From the NCBI GenBank assembly GCA_050014415.1, contig JBEKDJ010000253.1, positions 1 through 12,996 of the forward strand: DNA of 12,996 bases. The letters are read 5' to 3'. Shown one piece after another: positions 6,729 to 12,785 of the stretch. Both the position numbers and the translations under genes were made by a program. Positions within the stretch are counted from its first letter, which is position 1. Every line of letters begins with the position of its first letter. The stretch is from JBEKDJ01 sp050014415. Its GTDB lineage: Bacteria; Desulfobacterota; BSN033; UBA1163. Under the pieces are notes generated by a model. The model did no database searches and was not told the DNA's origin. It saw nothing but the letters and a program-made list of their open reading frames with translations.

Positions 6729-7025
6729 GTGAAAACCAAGCATTTCTATGTCTACATGCTTTGCAGCAAACGAAACGGCACTCTTTACACAGGAGTTACA
6801 TCAGATCTCGCTAAACGTGTTTACGAACACAAAAATAACCTTGTAGATGGCTTTACGAAAATATATGGCGTTCATCGCCTCGTTTGGTATGAGACACACG
6901 ACTCTGCAGAAAATGCTATTACCAGGGAAAAACGGATAAAAAAATGGAAAAGAGCTTGGAAGCTCAAATTGATCGAACAATACAATCCAGAATGGAATGA
7001 TCTTTATGAAAGCGTTTGCGAATAA
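6729..7025 (+). CDS. Small GIY-YIG endonuclease-domain protein (UPF0213-like)
   Basis: A 98-aa single-domain GIY-YIG protein, the usual length for the family. The GIY half reads FYVYML (residues 6-11) and the YIG half LYTGVT (19-24). The catalytic arginine is R30 (DLAKRVYEH), and the metal-binding glutamate is E67 in ITREKRIKKW. It is followed by a basic helix (KKWKRAWKLKLIEQY) and the family ending YNPEWNDLYE. The fold nicks or cuts DNA with one metal ion. The GTG at 6729 is chosen over a GTG at 6690 because AGAGG (6717-6721) lies 7 nt before it, and because the extra 13 residues are only the translated palindromic repeat. It interrupts the minor-pilin series, has an A-rich coding style unlike its neighbours, and lies exactly between inverted repeat units, so it is probably a transferred or repeat-linked gene and not part of the pilus. 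Confidence 0.88.
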   Translation: MKTKHFYVYMLCSKRNGTLYTGVTSDLAKRVYEHKNNLVDGFTKIYGVHRLVWYETHDSAENAITREKRIKKWKRAWKLKLIEQYNPEWNDLYESVCE

Positions 7026-7029
7026 ATCA

Positions 7030-7055
7030 TGGATTCCTGCTTCCGCAGGAATAAC
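7030..7055 (-). repeat. Palindromic repeat unit, locus A inverted
   Basis: TGG, then ATTCCTGC-TTCC-GCAGGAAT (7033-7052), then AAC. The core is the exact reverse complement of the core at 6695-6714. It begins 5 nt after the stop codon of the GIY-YIG gene and ends 11 nt before the start of the next pseudopilin, occupying that gene's leader region. Confidence 0.9.
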
Positions 7056-7065
7056 GAAAAATCTT

Positions 7066-7464
7066 ATGGCAAGAGGCATGAATAAAAAAGGTTTCACACT
7101 CATTGAGATTATTATTCTGATTGTTATGGCGGGCATCCTTCTGCCTGCTATCATCGTCCCTTTTGTAACGGGCGTTAAAGGTAGCGGAAAACCGGAAATG
7201 GTAACAACAGCCATGTATCTCGCCCATCAAAAGATGGAGGAATTGATGAAATTTAATTATTGCCGGGCACCCGATTTAACTCCTGGTACATATACACTGC
7301 CGGCGCCACCTATTGCCGGCTACACGTGGCAATGGGTGATTTCCTATGTGACCAATACTTTCGCTGCCTCAGGGTCAGATGTCGGTTATAAAATGATCCA
7401 GGTTACTGTAACAGACCCACAAGGCAGTACTTATAATGTCTATTCGGTTGTTACAAGATTTTAA
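7066..7464 (+). CDS. PilV/GspI-like minor pseudopilin
   Basis: A 132-aa prepilin (128 aa from the alternative ATG at 7078). The leader MARGMNKKG or MNKKG is followed by mature FTLIEIIILIVMAGILLPAI, with Gly at -1, Phe at +1 and Glu at +5, so it should be a PilD substrate. The segment AMYLAHQKMEELMKFNY after the helix matches the GspI/PilV pattern, and the C-terminal part is a short beta domain ending VTVTDPQGSTYNVYSVVTRF. It is expected in the tip or priming complex with its neighbours. Neither start has a well-placed ribosome site: AAGAGG ends 1 nt before 7078 and AGGA is 15 nt before 7066. The inverted repeat unit ending at 7055 has probably replaced the original leader. Extension of the frame upstream to 6997 adds only translated repeat sequence. 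Confidence 0.82.
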   Translation: MARGMNKKGFTLIEIIILIVMAGILLPAIIVPFVTGVKGSGKPEMVTTAMYLAHQKMEELMKFNYCRAPDLTPGTYTLPAPPIAGYTWQWVISYVTNTFAASGSDVGYKMIQVTVTDPQGSTYNVYSVVTRF

Positions 7465-7488
7465 TAGCAAGGGAAGAAACGACAAGAC

Positions 7489-8082
7489 ATGACTAATTAT
7501 TCCGAAATCCAAAATCCAAAATCCGCATTCCAGAGGGGTTTTACCTTGATTGAAATTATCGTTGTGATTGTCATTCTATCTATTGTCTCAGCTATTACTG
7601 TTAAGTTCTTGGTTGATAGTATGAGAATCTATACAATGACTGTCAACCAGAAAACCCTGTATGACGAAGGGAAACTGGCATTGGAGAGGATGTGCAGGGA
7701 TATTCGGGACGCAAAAAGTATCACAACATATACACCAGGTCCCCCAACAGGGTCGATCACTTTCGTAAGAACCAATGCAACGGTTTACGATGCGGGTCTT
7801 CCTGGGAATACCACTGGAGAAACCATCATTTTTCAACAGAATGCAGTCGCAGGTACTCTTGAGAAAGTTAAATCCTTACCAGCCGCTTCCACCACAACGA
7901 TGGCCGCAAATGTCACTTCATTTACTGTGGCCAATGCAACAAGCGAGATCCAGCTTCAATTGACACTTCAATTGACAAGCGGCGAGAATGTGGCCTTGCG
8001 AACAAAGGTTTATCCAAGAAACCTTGGAAAGGATCTAACTTATAAGAACTTCTACCAAAAATGGATGGAGGCATATCAGTAA
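7489..8082 (+). CDS. PilW/GspJ-like minor pseudopilin
   Basis: A 197-aa prepilin. A 17-residue leader ending QRG is followed by FTLIEIIVVIVILSIVSAIT with Glu at +5. After the membrane helix, a long amphipathic helix with LYDEGKLALERMCRDIRDAK (residues 62-81) is the hallmark of PilW/GspJ proteins, where ALxxMxRDIR is strongly conserved. The remainder is a Thr-rich beta domain with a late YPRNLGKDL. The ATG at 7489 has GGGAAG (7471-7476) 12 nt upstream, a somewhat long spacing. The leader codons for SEIQNPKSA contain AAATCC repeated (7502-7525), a simple repeat often seen between genes in such genomes, so the leader appears to have grown from repeat DNA. It lies 24 nt after the previous pilin and forms the standard V-W-X order with the genes on either side. 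Confidence 0.85.
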   Translation: MTNYSEIQNPKSAFQRGFTLIEIIVVIVILSIVSAITVKFLVDSMRIYTMTVNQKTLYDEGKLALERMCRDIRDAKSITTYTPGPPTGSITFVRTNATVYDAGLPGNTTGETIIFQQNAVAGTLEKVKSLPAASTTTMAANVTSFTVANATSEIQLQLTLQLTSGENVALRTKVYPRNLGKDLTYKNFYQKWMEAYQ

Positions 8083-8093
8083 TGACTTTTTCC

Positions 8094-8121
8094 GTCATAC
8101 CCGCGAAAGCGGGTATCCAGA
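8094..8121 (+). repeat. Palindromic repeat unit, locus B forward
   Basis: GTC, core ATACCCGC-GAAA-GCGGGTAT (8097-8116), then CCAGA. The 8-bp stem is perfect although its bases differ from the locus A core, so pairing is kept by compensating changes while the flanks stay constant. Confidence 0.88.
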
Positions 8122-8133
8122 TGTTTAGAAAAT

Positions 8134-8161
8134 ATGGTTCCCTGCTTTCTCGGGGACGACG
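8134..8161 (-). repeat. Degenerate inverted palindromic repeat unit, locus B
   Basis: ATGGTTCCCTGCTTTC followed by TCGGGGACGACG. Without gaps it matches the inverted unit at 8163-8190 family pattern at about 20 of 28 positions. Only a short TCCC/GGGA stem remains. It abuts the intact inverted unit, which suggests tandem addition followed by decay. Confidence 0.55.
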
Positions 8162-8162
8162 C

Positions 8163-8190
8163 CTGGATTTCTGCTTCCGCAGGAATGACG
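8163..8190 (-). repeat. Palindromic repeat unit, locus B inverted
   Basis: CTGG, core ATTTCTGC-TTCC-GCAGGAAT (8167-8186, one T-G wobble in an 8-bp stem), then GACG. It ends 31 nt before the start codon of the next gene. Confidence 0.88.
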
Positions 8191-8221
8191 CAGGAGACAA
8201 GTAGAATTTAGAGTTGAATAA

Positions 8222-9793
8222 ATGGTGTCAAGAAAATTTATAAACAACTCAAAAGGTATCTCAGTCATTTTCCTGGTTATTGCCATGATGCTGATGGTGA
8301 CCATCGGATACGTCTTTTCCTACTTAATTCCCACAAAACAGAAATCCGTGCTCTTTCCTATACAATCCACCCAAGCCTTCTTCCTTGCCCAATCCGGCGT
8401 GGAATTCGCTGTCCGCTATGCCAAGGATCAAGGTTTAACAAGGCCTGCGCAACTCCTTGGACTGAATGCCTTGGCAGTTTACCAGAGAAACCTTGGCGCC
8501 GGAAGGTTCACCATAAATTATACCAACACCACTGACACCCTTACTTCTTCTGGAGAAGTCCCCACTGCCACTCAAAGAAGGCAGATTGTTATCTCCAATT
8601 TTACCAGTTTCTTGTACTACTTCGCCTACCATAAGTCAATTACGGTACAGACGGGGCAGGTAACTGGCACCCTTACTAATTTTCCTATGCTTGTAAGTGT
8701 GACAGACGGTAGTCTTGCAACCACTGCAACACCCGGCGGACATATTGCCAGCTGGAATGCCGGGACCAACGATCCCCAGGACCTTATCTTCGAAGCTCTG
8801 GACGACGCCACTTGCGGGGGGCCCGGGACCTCGCCCTGTAGGTTAGACCATGAAATTGAATATTATGCTCCAACGACAGGGACACTCGTTGCATGGGTAA
8901 GGGTTCCTTCTATTACTGACAGCAGAGTCATTTACATGTATTATGGAAATAGCTGTATGACAGCTTCCACGCAGAATGTGACGGGGGTCTGGAATTCTGA
9001 CTACAGGGGGGTGTGGCATCTTAGTCAGAATCCAACTGGCACAGCTCCCCAAATGAAAGATTCCACGACGAACGCATACAATGGCGCGGCGGTTGGATCC
9101 TTTGTCGCTGGCGACCAACGAACAGCCGTGATCGATGGAGGTCTTAACTTCAACGGCACAAACGACGAGATACAGATAGCAAAGGCGGCCCTCGGGACCA
9201 CTTCGGTTACTGTTTCTGCCTGGTTTAATGCCACGAGCTTCACCGAAACGACATTCGGCGGTACCAATAACAGTTTAGGTGCGGTTGTTTTCAGCACAAG
9301 GGACGTGGACACGGACCGTTCCCCGACGCTTGTGGTATCGCCGGCAATTAATAATGGCCAATTTGGGGCCTCGGACTACCTTATATTTTGTGACGACACT
9401 GCTAGCGTTGCAGTAGGAGCAAGGGCCATTTCGACAACCTCAATCCAAACTGGTACGTGGTACTATGCTGTCGGTACGTTCAGCCGTAACACCGGTACTG
9501 CGACATATTTTGGCAACTGGTATGTTTACCTTAATGGCACGCAGTATGGACCAAATAACTTCAATTATGCATTCGCGGGCAACGTCAACAACGTCAACTT
9601 CAGTGGCGCATCGTGGAGGCTTGCAAATAACCCTCAGTGGACGGGCTATAGTAACATCATCCTCGACGAAGTTCGTGTTTCAAACATCGAGCGTTCCGCC
9701 GGCTGGATCAGTACCGAATACCGCAACCAGAGCAACCCCGGTAACCTGGGCGCCCCCGGTTTTTATGCAGTAGGAGCCGAGCAAAATAATTGA
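8222..9793 (+). CDS. PilX/GspK-like minor pseudopilin fused to DUF2341 and LamG/ConA-like domains (probable pilus-tip binding protein)
   Basis: A 523-aa protein. Residues 11-60 have the PilX/GspK layout: KG, a hydrophobic helix (ISVIFLVIAMMLMVTIGYVF, no Glu at +5 as in GspK), then STQAFFLAQSGVEFAVRYA. A DUF2341-type domain follows at about 150-270 (FPMLVSVTDGSLAT, then EIEYYAPTTGTLVAWVRVPS, IYMYYGNS, VWHLSQNPTG). A LamG/concanavalin-A-like domain lies at about 278-490 (DSTTNAYNGAA, LNFNGTNDEIQI, VSAWFNATSF, YYAVGTF, WYVYLNG, ILDEVRVSNIERSAGWI). The ending NQSNPGNLGAPGFYAVGAEQ is typical of DUF2341 proteins. Such beta-sandwich domains bind glycans or proteins, so it is probably a tip adhesin carried by the minor-pilin complex, comparable in concept to MshQ or PilY1. 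Cys198 and Cys206 may pair. PilX proteins are usually about 200 aa, so the extra domains are an acquisition. The ribosome site is weak; repeat locus B fills the leader. Confidence 0.8.
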   Translation: MVSRKFINNSKGISVIFLVIAMMLMVTIGYVFSYLIPTKQKSVLFPIQSTQAFFLAQSGVEFAVRYAKDQGLTRPAQLLGLNALAVYQRNLGAGRFTINYTNTTDTLTSSGEVPTATQRRQIVISNFTSFLYYFAYHKSITVQTGQVTGTLTNFPMLVSVTDGSLATTATPGGHIASWNAGTNDPQDLIFEALDDATCGGPGTSPCRLDHEIEYYAPTTGTLVAWVRVPSITDSRVIYMYYGNSCMTASTQNVTGVWNSDYRGVWHLSQNPTGTAPQMKDSTTNAYNGAAVGSFVAGDQRTAVIDGGLNFNGTNDEIQIAKAALGTTSVTVSAWFNATSFTETTFGGTNNSLGAVVFSTRDVDTDRSPTLVVSPAINNGQFGASDYLIFCDDTASVAVGARAISTTSIQTGTWYYAVGTFSRNTGTATYFGNWYVYLNGTQYGPNNFNYAFAGNVNNVNFSGASWRLANNPQWTGYSNIILDEVRVSNIERSAGWISTEYRNQSNPGNLGAPGFYAVGAEQNN

Positions 9794-9812
9794 GGAGGGG
9801 CTCCTTAAGGAG
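9793..9812 (+). promoter_or_regulatory. Alternative hairpins around the pilM ribosome-binding site
   Basis: AGGAG-GGG-CTCCT (9793-9805) is one hairpin; CTCCTTAAGGAG (9801-9812) is a perfect palindrome whose 3' half is the Shine-Dalgarno sequence of the gene at 9819 (6-nt spacing). Both use the same CTCC, so they exclude each other: one exposes and one hides the ribosome site. The stems are short and the effect may be small. Confidence 0.3.
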
Positions 9813-9818
9813 TTAACT

Positions 9819-11549
9819 ATGACAGAAACAATCGGTTTAGACATTGGTTCTCATTCAATCAAATTGGTGGGTCTCAAGATGACCTCCAAGGGGCCTTTCC
9901 TTACGCACGCTGGGATTAAGGAGATCCCTTATGGTGTTGACAAAGAGGATGTGAACACTATTTCCGAAATCCTTAGGACCCTTGTCAGCGAGGTGGGTCT
10001 TAAAACCAATAAAGTGAACGTGACCGTTTCCGGCTCCGGAGTCAATATCAGTCGGATTGTTATTCCTTCTATGCCCAAGAGCGAATTGAAAGAAGCTGTT
10101 CGCTGGGAGGTAAAAGGTCGTCTCCCCTTCCCTATTGAGACAGCCCGGATCGATTTCCACATTCTTAATGAGTTTGTCGAAGACGGTGCGAAGAAACTCG
10201 ATATGATTGCTGTGGCTTGCCCGAATAACCTCATCGATCGAACCATTTCTATTATCAAAGCAGCTGGGCTTCAAGCCATCCATCTCGACGTAGGTCCGTT
10301 TGCCCTTTGGAACGCTCTGCTGGCTTGGGATCGCTCCAAGAAAGATGGAACAATCGCTCTGGTTGATTTGGGTGCAGAAGAAACAGGTATCCATTTTTTC
10401 AAAGATGGAATTCTTCAGTTCAGCCGAGAGGTCACGCCTGCCGGAGCCGACATCACCCGCGCCATCATGGAAGGAATCGAGGCTGATGAAGAACCCAGAC
10501 TCCTTTATGAACAAGCTGAGAAGATTAAGGAAGAGATGGGAATCCCCTCTGAGGCTGATGTCCTTCGACCGTCTGATAGACTCGGGGCTCAGGATACCAA
10601 TTTATCGAAGATACCCTTCCTGGTCAGGCCTGTTTTTGAAAAAATGGCGGCAGAGATAGGGCGTTCCATCGACTACTACAGACACCAGTTTAACGGGCAG
10701 GTTGATCGGGTCCTTCTGACCGGCGGAGGTGCCAATCTAAAGAATATTGCCTCCTATATGGGTAGTGAACTCAACTATCCTGTTGAGCATTTCAATCCGG
10801 TTAAAGAGATCCTCTTTGATGCAAAAAGGGTCGATCCTCAGGTCTTGGATCAGAAAAGTTCTATGTTAAAGGTTGCGATGGGAATTGCACTCCCACAGCC
10901 CGAGCGGATCGAACTTCTCCCTGCCAAGGAACCTTTCCTGCCCAAGGTCAGTCTTGGAAAACTTATTGTCATTTTGGCTCCTCTGATCACGCTCATCGTC
11001 TTTGCGTGGATCGTTAGCAGTATGACCGGAAGAGAGGCTGCCATCAAGAAAGATCTGGGAGGAAAGAAGGCGAAGATAGCCAACCTCGAAACGCTTCAAG
11101 CGAAGCTTATACTCTTAAGGCAAAAGGAGAATAAGGTTAAACAGGAGCTTTCCCTGTTTCCATCTTCAGTAATCGTCTCAGTGCCATACCGGGAAATATT
11201 GGGAGAGGTGAGTCGCATTGCTCCAGAAAATGTAACCCTCACACTTCTTTCAGTCCAAGGTAAAGGAAAACCAACAAAAAAGGAGCCCCAGACTCCTAAA
11301 CCTGAAGAAGGAGAATCCCAAAAAGACGAGAGAAGCGAACTCCATATCACAGGCATTGCTTTTGGTAGTGATCTAAACTGTTTGACAGCTTTGGCCCAGA
11401 TCATAGAGGGCCTTGAGAAGTCGCCCCTTTTTAAGAATGTAAAACTGGTCTCAACCGAAGAGATCAAGTCATTCAATCAGTCAGCAGCTCAGTTTGAGAT
11501 CGTCTGTGACATTGCAGCTAATAGCCAAACAAAAGAGGAAGAATTGTAA
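9819..11549 (+). CDS. pilM: PilM-PilN fusion: actin-like pilus assembly ATPase joined to the inner-membrane PilN segment
   Basis: 576 aa. Residues 1-358 are PilM, an FtsA/actin-like cytoplasmic protein: phosphate-1 loop IGLDIGSHSIKLV (5-17), phosphate-2 ALVDLGAEETGIHF (180-193) and adenosine motif VLLTGGGANLKNI (298-310). Residues 361-576 are PilN: the docking peptide IELLP (364-368, matching the conserved INLLP start of PilN), a membrane helix (381-401), a coiled coil (405-445) and a periplasmic ferredoxin-like domain (about 505-565) after a charged linker (KPTKKEPQTPKPEEGES). In most species PilM and PilN are separate, PilM binding the PilN peptide in trans; here the partners are one chain with no stop or frameshift at the junction. 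The chain would fix 1:1 stoichiometry in the PilMNO platform. Strong ribosome site TAAGGAG (9806-9812). PilO follows after 3 nt. Confidence 0.9.
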   Translation: MTETIGLDIGSHSIKLVGLKMTSKGPFLTHAGIKEIPYGVDKEDVNTISEILRTLVSEVGLKTNKVNVTVSGSGVNISRIVIPSMPKSELKEAVRWEVKGRLPFPIETARIDFHILNEFVEDGAKKLDMIAVACPNNLIDRTISIIKAAGLQAIHLDVGPFALWNALLAWDRSKKDGTIALVDLGAEETGIHFFKDGILQFSREVTPAGADITRAIMEGIEADEEPRLLYEQAEKIKEEMGIPSEADVLRPSDRLGAQDTNLSKIPFLVRPVFEKMAAEIGRSIDYYRHQFNGQVDRVLLTGGGANLKNIASYMGSELNYPVEHFNPVKEILFDAKRVDPQVLDQKSSMLKVAMGIALPQPERIELLPAKEPFLPKVSLGKLIVILAPLITLIVFAWIVSSMTGREAAIKKDLGGKKAKIANLETLQAKLILLRQKENKVKQELSLFPSSVIVSVPYREILGEVSRIAPENVTLTLLSVQGKGKPTKKEPQTPKPEEGESQKDERSELHITGIAFGSDLNCLTALAQIIEGLEKSPLFKNVKLVSTEEIKSFNQSAAQFEIVCDIAANSQTKEEEL

Positions 11550-11552
11550 TCC

Positions 11553-12119
11553 ATGAGACTGAAAAACAGAGAAAAGATATTACTTGTTTCTGTCGTCATT
11601 GCGATCGCCATTTTGGCATTTGATCAACTCTATTATACTCCCCGGAGTCGCATCATCTCGGGGCTAAAGGAAGAGGTCAAAACCACCGACCTAAAATTGG
11701 CCGAATTGTCCATCCTGACGAAGGGGGCTGAAACATTGGAGGCTGAGGTCGCCCGCCTGGAGAAGGAATACGATAGCCGAAGTAAGAAGACGCTCAAGGG
11801 TGAAGAATTCAGAGCCTTCTTGAGGCATCTGGCCAAAGAGAGCGACCCCCTCCAGATGAAGATCATTTCCCTTGCTCCGCAAGAAGAGAAACCAACACTT
11901 CCAGAAGGGGGGAAAGGGCTCTCTGCTCTTCAATACAGGAAGGTCAGTGTGCAGATGGTGCTCAATTCAACCTACTATAAGTTGGGAAGTTATCTAAAGG
12001 AGATTGAGGATCTTCCCTTCCTCATCAACGTCGATAGTCTCCAGATAGAGAGGCCCGAGGAGACACAGCCTTTTTTGAAGGTGACCATGGGTTTGACTAT
12101 GCATATCATTGCGCTTTAA
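11553..12119 (+). CDS. pilO: Pilus assembly platform protein PilO
   Basis: A 188-aa bitopic inner-membrane protein: short basic cytoplasmic tail (MRLKNREK), one membrane helix (about 9-25), a periplasmic coiled coil (35-75, LKEEVKTTDLKLAELSILTK onward) and a C-terminal ferredoxin-like domain (85-188; EFRAFLRHLAKESDPLQMKI, then YYKLGSYLKEIEDLPFLINV). This is the PilO/GspM plan, and the length is normal. PilO pairs with PilN through coiled coil and globular domain to align the platform with PilP. Identity at residue level is low in this family, so the call rests on layout plus position directly after PilM-PilN and before PilP. It starts 3 nt after the upstream stop codon, with AGGAAG about 11 nt before the ATG, so translational coupling is likely. 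Confidence 0.88.
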   Translation: MRLKNREKILLVSVVIAIAILAFDQLYYTPRSRIISGLKEEVKTTDLKLAELSILTKGAETLEAEVARLEKEYDSRSKKTLKGEEFRAFLRHLAKESDPLQMKIISLAPQEEKPTLPEGGKGLSALQYRKVSVQMVLNSTYYKLGSYLKEIEDLPFLINVDSLQIERPEETQPFLKVTMGLTMHIIAL

Positions 12120-12169
12120 TGGATGGGGAGGATTCAAAAAAAAGAGGAAACACAGGGTCTTTAGGGTTT

Positions 12170-12196
12170 GTCATTCCTGCGGAAGCAGGAATCTAG
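12170..12196 (+). repeat. Palindromic repeat unit, locus C forward
   Basis: GTC, core ATTCCTGC-GGAA-GCAGGAAT (12173-12192), then CTAG. The 20-bp core is identical to the core that precedes the GIY-YIG gene at 6695-6714. Confidence 0.9.
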
Positions 12197-12210
12197 TGTT
12201 TTATTAGGTT

Positions 12211-12238
12211 CTGGATTCCGGTTTTCACCGGAATGACG
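12211..12238 (-). repeat. Palindromic repeat unit, locus C inverted
   Basis: CTGG, core ATTCCGGT-TTTC-ACCGGAAT (12215-12234), then GACG. The 8-bp stem is perfect, with inner bases that differ from the other units on both arms together, another case of compensating change. Only 14 nt separate it from the forward unit. Confidence 0.9.
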
Positions 12239-12335
12239 GTCAAAACGGGACCTTTTTCAGAAAGCTAACGTGTTCAAAGTTTCGAGTTGAAAGGTCTTCA
12301 AAAACCCGGACTTGAAGCTCGGAGGAGAGATTTCA

Positions 12336-12785
12336 ATGAGGCAATTCAAGGGAATCATTTTTACTGTGGCTGTTGTCTTCTCTCTTCTTTTGGCAGGGAT
12401 CGCTGAGATTGATTCTATGATGGCTTATGGACAATCAAAGGAGAAAATGGGCTTACTGCAAGAATTCAGGAGAGATCCTTTTCTGCTGCCTTCAGGCGTC
12501 CGTCCCCTATCTAAGAACGAGCCTACGCTTGGCAAATTTGAGAATAAGCCTATCGATGTCTCTCCACTTCCGCTAAAGATAAAGGCCATCTTGATCAGCG
12601 ATAATATTCGATTGGCCTCGATTGATCGATATATCGTAACCGTCGGAGATTTGATCTACGATGAAAGAGTATTAGAAATCAAAGCCGACCAGGTAGTTTT
12701 AGGAAAAGGCGATAAGAAAAGGGCAATCCTCCTGGATCAGAGTCCAATAAAATTAACCGTAGAGAAACAAGGAGAAAGACGATGA
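12336..12785 (+). CDS. pilP: PilP-like periplasmic pilus assembly protein
   Basis: 149 aa. An N-terminal hydrophobic signal or anchor (residues 5-23, IIFTVAVVFSLLLAG) is followed by the family motif FRRDPFLLPSG (44-54), where PilP and GspC-like proteins carry R-DPF. A small beta domain (75-145) with LPLKIKAILISDNIRLASID and YIVTVGDLIYDERVLEIKAD fits the PilP/GspC homology-region fold that contacts the secretin. PilP bridges PilN-PilO and PilQ in the periplasm. The ATG at 12336 is preferred over a TTG at 12312 because GGAGGAG (12321-12327) lies 8 nt before it. No lipobox cysteine is present, unlike the lipoprotein PilP of Pseudomonas and Neisseria. The stop overlaps the next start as ATGA (12782-12785), so the two are translationally coupled. 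Sequence divergence in this small family makes the name partly dependent on context. Confidence 0.82.
   Translation: MRQFKGIIFTVAVVFSLLLAGIAEIDSMMAYGQSKEKMGLLQEFRRDPFLLPSGVRPLSKNEPTLGKFENKPIDVSPLPLKIKAILISDNIRLASIDRYIVTVGDLIYDERVLEIKADQVVLGKGDKKRAILLDQSPIKLTVEKQGERR

Larger units (their letters stand above)
6692..7055 (+). mobile_element. Putative composite repeat element: GIY-YIG gene between inverted palindromic units
   Basis: A forward palindromic unit (6692-6719) and its inverted counterpart (7030-7055) bracket a single GIY-YIG nuclease gene. The 20-bp cores are exact reverse complements of each other. The same forward-then-inverted arrangement occurs without a gene at 8094-8190 and 12170-12238. 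The structure resembles REP/BIME repeats with their RAYT protein, but with a different nuclease. No transposase, integrase or clear target-site duplication is seen, so mobility is inferred from the arrangement only. Confidence 0.45.
12120..12335. other. pilO-pilP gap containing repeat locus C
   Basis: A 216-nt gap inside an otherwise tight operon. It holds the two palindromic units described separately and, on their right, an A+T-rich stretch that ends in the pilP ribosome site. I see no promoter with both elements and no U-run terminator. A weak 7-bp pairing (GACCTTT near 12249 with AAAGGTC near 12290) is of doubtful meaning. Confidence 0.5.

Noticed and set aside
6997..7065. N-terminal extension of the PilV/GspI-like protein
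   Set aside because: It overlaps the end of the GIY-YIG gene and translates the inverted repeat (WIPASAGIT); prepilin leaders are short.
7922..8200. Minus-strand ORF of 92 codons
   Set aside because: It is formed by translation of repeat locus B (FLRKQKSRR, IPAFAGMT) plus the antisense of the PilW-like gene; such ORFs are a known artefact of this repeat type.
9855..10514. Minus-strand ORF of 219 codons antisense to pilM
   Set aside because: It lies fully opposite a well-supported gene with clear motifs, and its translation has no recognisable domain.
6692..12238. The repeated palindromes as a CRISPR array
   Set aside because: Units alternate in orientation, lie in separate gaps, have no regular spacers and no cas genes nearby.
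12170..12238. Locus C hairpins as a rho-independent terminator
   Set aside because: No U-run follows either stem, and pilP and the next gene belong to the same assembly pathway.
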